Positions 42,219 through 46,335 of a stretch of 46,335 bases of DNA are shown here, piece after piece (the first letter of the stretch is position 1; every line of letters starts with the position of its first letter). Source of the DNA: Pseudomonadota bacterium (GTDB lineage: Bacteria > Pseudomonadota > Alphaproteobacteria > Sphingomonadales > Sphingomonadaceae); NCBI GenBank assembly GCA_023423775.1, contig JAFAEZ010000191.1, forward strand, positions 1 through 46,335, in the 5' to 3' direction. The translations under genes and the position numbers were made by a program. A model generated the notes under the pieces. That model was not told the origin of the DNA. It made no database searches and saw only the letters and a program-made list of their open reading frames with translations.

Positions 42219-42881
42219 ATGAGCGAGTCACATGCCGACGGCGCCAGCCCGCCCCCGGCCCCTCCCGCGGGCGGGAGGGGAGGCGATCCGCGGCGGGTGG
42301 CGCCCCATGTCGCGCGCAACGCAGAGGCCATCACCAATGTCCTCCGCACCGTGCTTCCCGCAACCGGGACGGTCCTGGAAATTGCCAGCGGCAGCGGCGA
42401 GCATGCGCTCCATTTCGCGCGCACCTTTCCGGGTCTGACCTTCCAGCCGAGCGACCCCGATCCGCAAGCGCTCGCCTCGATCGAGGCCTGGCGCGAGGCG
42501 GAAGGGCCTCCGAACCTGCTGCGCCCGGTGATGCTCGATGCGCAGGAGGCGTCCTGGCCGGTCGACCGCGCGGACGCGATCCTCTGCATCAACATGGTCC
42601 ATATCAGCCCTTGGGGCGCGACCCAGGGGCTCCTGGCCGGGGCGGAGCGGCTGCTCGAACCGGGCGCGCCGCTCTATCTCTACGGCGCCTATCGCCGCGA
42701 TGGGATCGCGACGGCGGAAAGCAACGAGGCGTTCGACCGCTCGCTCAAGGCGCGGAATTCCGAATGGGGCCTGCGCCGGCTCGAGGACGTCGCAGCCGAG
42801 GCGTTCCGACACGGGCTCGCGCTGGAGAACGTCGTCGAAATGCCGGCCAACAACCTCTCGGTCGTGTTCCGCCGCAGCTGA
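42219..42881 (+). CDS. DUF938 family SAM-dependent methyltransferase-like protein
   Basis: A 220-residue class I methyltransferase-fold protein of the DUF938 family. The SAM-binding motif I is GTVLEIASGSGEHALHFART (residues about 48-66), followed by FQPSDPDPQALASIEAW, ILCINMVHISPWGATQGLLA and APLYLYGAYRRDG. Function and substrate are unknown. Residues about 5-28 (ADGASPPPAPPAGGRGGDPR) are encoded by a REP-like palindrome pair and are absent from what I recall of the family, whose domain starts near RRVAPHVARNAEAI. The start is therefore uncertain; ATG at 42219 or 42210, or a later alternative start. Confidence 0.85.
   Translation: MSESHADGASPPPAPPAGGRGGDPRRVAPHVARNAEAITNVLRTVLPATGTVLEIASGSGEHALHFARTFPGLTFQPSDPDPQALASIEAWREAEGPPNLLRPVMLDAQEASWPVDRADAILCINMVHISPWGATQGLLAGAERLLEPGAPLYLYGAYRRDGIATAESNEAFDRSLKARNSEWGLRRLEDVAAEAFRHGLALENVVEMPANNLSVVFRRS
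42259..42280. repeat. REP-like hairpin inside the DUF938 coding region
   Basis: CCCCTCCCGC (42259-42268) pairs perfectly with GCGGGAGGGG (42271-42280), identical in arms to the hairpin at 42180-42201. The pair of hairpins flanks the proposed start codon, so the repeat straddles the translation start. Confidence 0.75.
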
Positions 42882-42884
42882 GCC

Positions 42885-43130
42885 TTACGGGTTCAGCTTG
42901 CTATTGCCCTGGTTGAAGCGGGGCAGATCGGCTTCCTCGGGCTTGTCGCTGTCGCGCACGCGGGTGACGCCGCCTTCGCCCACTTCCTGCTTGAGCTCGT
43001 CGCGGCTGCCGATGTCGCGGCTGATATTGTGGCCCGAGGCGCCGCCGTGGCTGGGTGCCTCCTCGGCGGCATCGATAATGTCGCTGTCGTCATGGTCGCG
43101 GGCGCTGTCGGTGCGCGGATGCTCGGTCAT
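42885..43130 (-). CDS. Small acidic, probably disordered protein
   Basis: An 81-residue hydrophilic protein (MTEHPRTDSARDHDDSDIID, then GGASGHNISRDIGSRDELKQ and DSDKPEEADLPRFNQGNSKL). It has no hydrophobic core or signal sequence and looks intrinsically disordered. Function unknown. The upstream sequence AGGAGAGAGACC provides a good ribosome binding site, supporting expression. It is convergent with the DUF938 gene, 3 bp apart. Confidence 0.7.
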   Translation of the reverse strand: MTEHPRTDSARDHDDSDIIDAAEEAPSHGGASGHNISRDIGSRDELKQEVGEGGVTRVRDSDKPEEADLPRFNQGNSKLNP

Positions 43131-43195
43131 GGTCTCTCTCCTTTGCCGCTACAGCGCAGGAGAAGGACACCTCGTTCCTCCGGCCGGCCCCGGCT

Positions 43196-43852
43196 TCAGC
43201 TCGGCTCGGCCTCCGGGCGCGCGCTCGCCATGCGCATGCAGAGCGCGACCCAGAACAGGCCGAACGCCCAGCCGCCGATCACGTCGCTCGGCCAATGGAC
43301 GCCGAGCGCGACCCGGCTCCAGCCGACCTGGAGGGCGATGGCGAGGCCGATGCCGACCGCGACCGCGCGCATGCGCTGGCTGACCGGCAACAGAGCGGCA
43401 ATCGCGACATAGGTGATCATCGCATTGGCCGAATGGCCGCTCGGGAAGCTCATCGAATGGACCGCCTCGAGATGCGGCGAAACGCCCGGCCGCGGCCGAT
43501 CGATCAGCACCTTCTGCAGCTCGACCAGCAGCCGCCCGCCAAACACCATGATCAGCAGCAAAGCGGCGCGCATGCGGCGCGTGAAGACGAGGAACAGCGC
43601 GGCGGCTATCGAGAGCGGAACCAAGACCTTCCAGCTCCCGAGCAGCGTCAGGAACGCGGCATTGCGCGCGAAGACGCGGTTCGCGCCGGCATAGAGGTCG
43701 CCATAGAGGCGCTCGTCGGGCAGGGATCCGGCGCCGCCCCAGATCAGGGCAGCCAGCCACACCAAGGCGGCGAGCGCCATCCCCGCGGTGCGCACGCCGC
43801 GATAGAATCCCCAGGCCGGCACGCGCGTGCCCGCTTTGCTCGGTGCCTTCAC
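43196..43852 (-). CDS. PAP2-family membrane phosphatase
   Basis: A 218-residue integral membrane acid phosphatase of the PAP2 superfamily. The three catalytic motifs are present: KVLIDRPRP, SFPSGHSANA and SRVALGVHWPSDVIGG. About five or six membrane spans. Family members dephosphorylate phosphatidic acid, phosphatidylglycerophosphate or undecaprenyl diphosphate; the exact lipid here is unknown. The GTG at 43852 is chosen because GGGAG lies 6 nt upstream; the frame is open much further but that part is not protein-like. It is divergent from the TPR gene. Confidence 0.9.
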   Translation of the reverse strand: MKAPSKAGTRVPAWGFYRGVRTAGMALAALVWLAALIWGGAGSLPDERLYGDLYAGANRVFARNAAFLTLLGSWKVLVPLSIAAALFLVFTRRMRAALLLIMVFGGRLLVELQKVLIDRPRPGVSPHLEAVHSMSFPSGHSANAMITYVAIAALLPVSQRMRAVAVGIGLAIALQVGWSRVALGVHWPSDVIGGWAFGLFWVALCMRMASARPEAEPS

Positions 43853-44038
43853 CTTGATCTCCCTATCCCCCGGGCCTTGGGCAAGGATTGTGTCAAAGCG
43901 AGGGCGCTTTGGGAAGTTCCCCGCACAAGGGGCGGAAGATGCAGGGGAAAAGGATTGGGAAGACTGCGAGCGCTGGCGTCGGCGTCCCCGGTCGTCGTCG
44001 CGGCCTCGCCGTGATAGAATGGGCTCGGAGGTGTCGCC

Positions 44039-45673
44039 ATGAACCTGCTGCTTGCCGCTTCGGCCATCGCCCTGGTCACCACCGCCCAAGACACCCATCA
44101 CGCCCACGGCCCGCAATTGGGCACGGTGTCCTTCGAAACCAGCTGCAAGGCCGTCGCCGATGCCCGGTTCCGCGACGGGCTCGGCTGGCTCCATTCGTTC
44201 GAATATGAGCAAGCGGCGCGGACCTTCGCCGAAGCCGCCGCCGCCGATCCGGGATGCGGCATCGCTTATTGGGGCCTGGCGATGAGCTATTATCATCCGC
44301 TTTGGGCGCCGCCGAGCGCGGCCGAGCTGGAGAAAGGGCGGGATGCGCTCGCGACGGCGCGCCGCGCCGGATCAGGCAGCGAGCGAGAACAGGCCTATGT
44401 GGCCGCGCTCGAGACTTTCTATCGCGATTCCGACCGCCGCGACCACAAGGAGCGGGCGACCGCTTATGCGGCGGCGATGGGGAAGCTCCACCAGCAATAT
44501 CCGGAGGATCGCGAGGCCGCGGTCTTCCATGCCCTGTCGTTGATCGCCGCCGGCACGATGGACAAGGATCCCGGTTTCGCCCGCGAGAAGGAGGCGGGCG
44601 CCATCCTCAACCGGGTGCTCGCGGTCGCGCCGGACCATCCCGGGGTGTCGCATTATCTGATCCATAGTTTCGATTATCCGGCGCTGGCCGAACTCGCGCT
44701 TCCGGCCGCGCGCCGCTACGCCGGCATCGCTCCGGCGTCGCCGCACGCCCAGCATATGCCGTCGCATATCTTCGTCCGGCTCGGTCTGTGGGACGAGGCG
44801 ATCCGATCGAATATCGCTTCCGAAGCCGCCTCGCGGGCCTTCGCCAAGGCGCAGGGCCTGCCTGACTCGTCCAGCGAGCGGCTGCACGCGATGGACTATC
44901 TGGCCTATGGCTATTTGCAGACGGGCCAGGACGGTCGCGCCGCGCAAGTCCTCGCCGATCTGAACCAGATCCGCCGCGCCGATCCGCCGATCTTCACGGT
45001 CGCTTATGCCGCCAGCGCGATCCCCGCGCGCCTCGTGCTGGAGCGGCGGCAGTGGGACGAGGCCGCCGCGCTGGTGCTGCAGGACAATGTGCGCGGGCTC
45101 GCTCCGCTCGACAGCTTCCAATGGGGGGAGGGGCATGTTCACTTTGCCCGCGCCGTCGGCGCCGCGCGCAGCGGCAAGGCCGACGCAGCCCGGACGGAGG
45201 TGGCGAAGCTCAAGGCGATCGAGCAGGCGCTCATTATTCCGCCGGGCAGCTATGATTGGCGGACGCAGGTGGCGATCGAGCGGCAAATCGCCGAGGCTTG
45301 GCTCGCGCAGGCCGAGGGTCGCAAGGAGGAGGCCGCGCGGCTGATGCGCGCGGCGGCCGATCTGGACGATTCGAGCGAGAAGCATCCGGTCACGCCCGGC
45401 GCGATCCTGCCAGCGCGCGAACAGCTCGGCGACTTGCTGCTGGAGTTGGGGCGACCGAAGGAGGCGCTGGCGGAATATGAAACGGCCCTCCAGCGCGCGC
45501 CGCGGCGCCTGGCCAGCCTCGCCGGTGCGGCCCGTGCGGCGCAGCGCGCCGGGGATGTGGCGAGGGCCCGCACCTATTATGCGCAGATCGCCGAACAGAC
45601 GAAGGACTCGGACGCCACGCGGCCGGAGGTGCGGGAGGCTAGGGAGTTCGCTGCCAAGCTGGCCGAGCGGTGA
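44039..45673 (+). CDS. Exported tetratricopeptide-repeat protein
   Basis: A 544-residue protein with a short signal peptide (MNLLLAASAIALVTTAQ) and TPR-type helical repeats throughout. Recognisable units include FRDGLGWLHSFEYEQAARTF with EAAAADPGCGIAYWGLAMSY near the N-terminus, and RPKEALAEYETALQRAPRR, LASLAGAARAAQRAGDVARA at the C-terminus. A His-rich mature N-terminus (DTHHAHGP) and the segments HYLIHSFDYPAL and HAQHMPSHIFVRLGLWDEAI are typical of a conserved group of proteobacterial TPR proteins without known function. GGAGG lies 7 nt before the ATG. Confidence 0.88.
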   Translation: MNLLLAASAIALVTTAQDTHHAHGPQLGTVSFETSCKAVADARFRDGLGWLHSFEYEQAARTFAEAAAADPGCGIAYWGLAMSYYHPLWAPPSAAELEKGRDALATARRAGSGSEREQAYVAALETFYRDSDRRDHKERATAYAAAMGKLHQQYPEDREAAVFHALSLIAAGTMDKDPGFAREKEAGAILNRVLAVAPDHPGVSHYLIHSFDYPALAELALPAARRYAGIAPASPHAQHMPSHIFVRLGLWDEAIRSNIASEAASRAFAKAQGLPDSSSERLHAMDYLAYGYLQTGQDGRAAQVLADLNQIRRADPPIFTVAYAASAIPARLVLERRQWDEAAALVLQDNVRGLAPLDSFQWGEGHVHFARAVGAARSGKADAARTEVAKLKAIEQALIIPPGSYDWRTQVAIERQIAEAWLAQAEGRKEEAARLMRAAADLDDSSEKHPVTPGAILPAREQLGDLLLELGRPKEALAEYETALQRAPRRLASLAGAARAAQRAGDVARARTYYAQIAEQTKDSDATRPEVREAREFAAKLAER

Positions 45674-45680
45674 GGGGGAA

Positions 45681-45756
<76 letters not shown>

Positions 45757-45769
45757 ATTGCCGGAAGGC

Positions 45770-45825
45770 AAAGCGCTCTGGGGAAGCGTTGTTCCCCGGC
45801 GCGGGTTGGCCATTAGCAGCGCTTT
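45770..45825. terminator. Nested hairpin between rodA and tRNA-Lys
   Basis: An outer inverted repeat, AAAGCGCT (45770-45777) with AGCGCTTT (45818-45825), encloses an inner stem GGGGAA (45780-45785) with TTCCCC (45792-45797). It may end rodA transcription on the minus strand or separate it from the tRNA promoter. No T run follows the inner stem on either strand. Confidence 0.35.
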
Positions 45826-45855
45826 CGCGCGATGCAAACCCTAATTTCGCGCCAT

Positions 45856-46335
45856 TCACAATCCGCGGCGGTCCCTGCGGTTATCACGGTCGATCGCCAT
45901 CATGATGCCGAGGCAGATCATCACCGTCATCATCGCCGATCCGCCATAGGAGAAGAGCGGCAGCGGGATGCCGACGACCGGCGCGAGGCCCATCACCATC
46001 AGAAGGTTGATCGCGAAATAGAAGAAGATCGTCATGGTGAGGCCGGACACGACCAGCCGCTCGAAGCGGCCCTTGGTGTCGAGCGCGACGGCCATCCCCC
46101 AGCGAAACATCAAGGCGAAGCAGATCAGGAGGAACAGGCCGCCGGCGAGGCCCCATTCCTCGACCATCGCCGGGAAGATGAAGTCCGTATGCTGCTCGGG
46201 GAGGTAGTGGAGATGGCTCTGGGTGCCGTTCAGATAGCCTTTGCCGAACAGCCCGCCGGATCCGATCGCGATCTTCGACTGGGTGATGTGGTAGCCGGCG
46301 CCCAGTGGGTCGTCCTCGGGGTTGAGGAAGATGAG
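45856..46335 (-). CDS. rodA: Rod shape-determining protein RodA (partial, C-terminal part)
   Basis: The last 159 residues of a SEDS-family peptidoglycan polymerase; the start lies beyond the right edge. The SEDS signatures are clear: FLNPEDDPLGAGYHITQSKI, AIGSGGLFGKGYLNGTQSHL, YLPEQHTDFIFPAMVEEWGL and GLAPVVGIPLPLFSYGGSAM, and the last spans end in DRDNRRDRRGL. TQSHLHYLPEQHTDFIF with KGYLNGTQ favours RodA over FtsW. It works with PBP2 in side-wall elongation in the cytoplasmic membrane. Confidence 0.93.
   Translation of the reverse strand, partial: LIFLNPEDDPLGAGYHITQSKIAIGSGGLFGKGYLNGTQSHLHYLPEQHTDFIFPAMVEEWGLAGGLFLLICFALMFRWGMAVALDTKGRFERLVVSGLTMTIFFYFAINLLMVMGLAPVVGIPLPLFSYGGSAMMTVMICLGIMMAIDRDNRRDRRGL

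Overview
This is a GC-rich alphaproteobacterial chromosome segment, most likely from the Sphingomonadales (Sphingomonas or a close relative). The evidence is the trmL-petABC arrangement, the rplY-pth pair, a cpa-type Tad pilus locus, a glycine-riboswitch gcvT-gcvH-gcvPA-gcvPB operon with split P-protein, and dispersed intergenic repeats whose chance translations (MSAMG..., FRPIADV...) are familiar from this group. No transposase, integrase, phage gene or CRISPR array was seen. The genus is an inference; no database was searched.

Layout. 0.1-4.9 kb: a TonB-dependent receptor diverges from a NarL/DesK-type histidine kinase and response regulator, followed by hemF. 4.9-9.6 kb: an accessory stretch of small orphan genes (ExbD-like periplasmic protein, AT-rich TPR-like gene, several short membrane proteins) punctuated by at least seven copies of a short hairpin repeat, plus a displaced remnant of the 3' end of trmL. 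9.6-13.6 kb: trmL, the cytochrome bc1 operon petABC with a terminator, and apt. 13.7-19.6 kb: a Trp/Arg/Asp-rich lipoprotein, a MaoC dehydratase, ychF, a periplasmic cyclophilin, a DUF1275 membrane protein, pth, rplY and a TraB/GumN lipoprotein. 19.7-25.7 kb: glyQ, glyS and ppdK. 25.8-33.1 kb: a minus-strand Tad locus cpaA-B-C-D-E-tadB-tadC that lacks cpaF and a pilin gene. 33.2-37.4 kb: a hydrolase and D-arginine-dehydrogenase-like oxidoreductase, rnhA, ispH and a lipoprotein. 37.4-42.2 kb: a tandem glycine riboswitch and the glycine cleavage operon. 42.2-46.3 kb: a DUF938 methyltransferase, a small acidic protein, a PAP2 phosphatase, a TPR protein, tRNA-Lys(CUU) and the 3' part of rodA.

How the genes fit together. 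Most of the window is core housekeeping: respiration (petABC), haem (hemF), translation (glyQS, pth, rplY, trmL, ychF, tRNA-Lys), isoprenoids (ispH), purine salvage (apt), C1/glycine metabolism (gcv) and cell shape (rodA). The Tad genes would build the secretion channel and inner-membrane platform of an adhesive pilus, but the motor ATPase and pilin must come from elsewhere if the system works.

No clearly new biological system stands out. The points most worth following up are the repeat-rich accessory stretch beside trmL with its duplicated gene end, the cpaF-less Tad locus, a palindromic repeat read in frame at the start of the DUF938 gene, the plausible translational switch downstream of the glycine aptamers, and an inverted repeat in the 47-bp cpaA/hydrolase divergent promoter.
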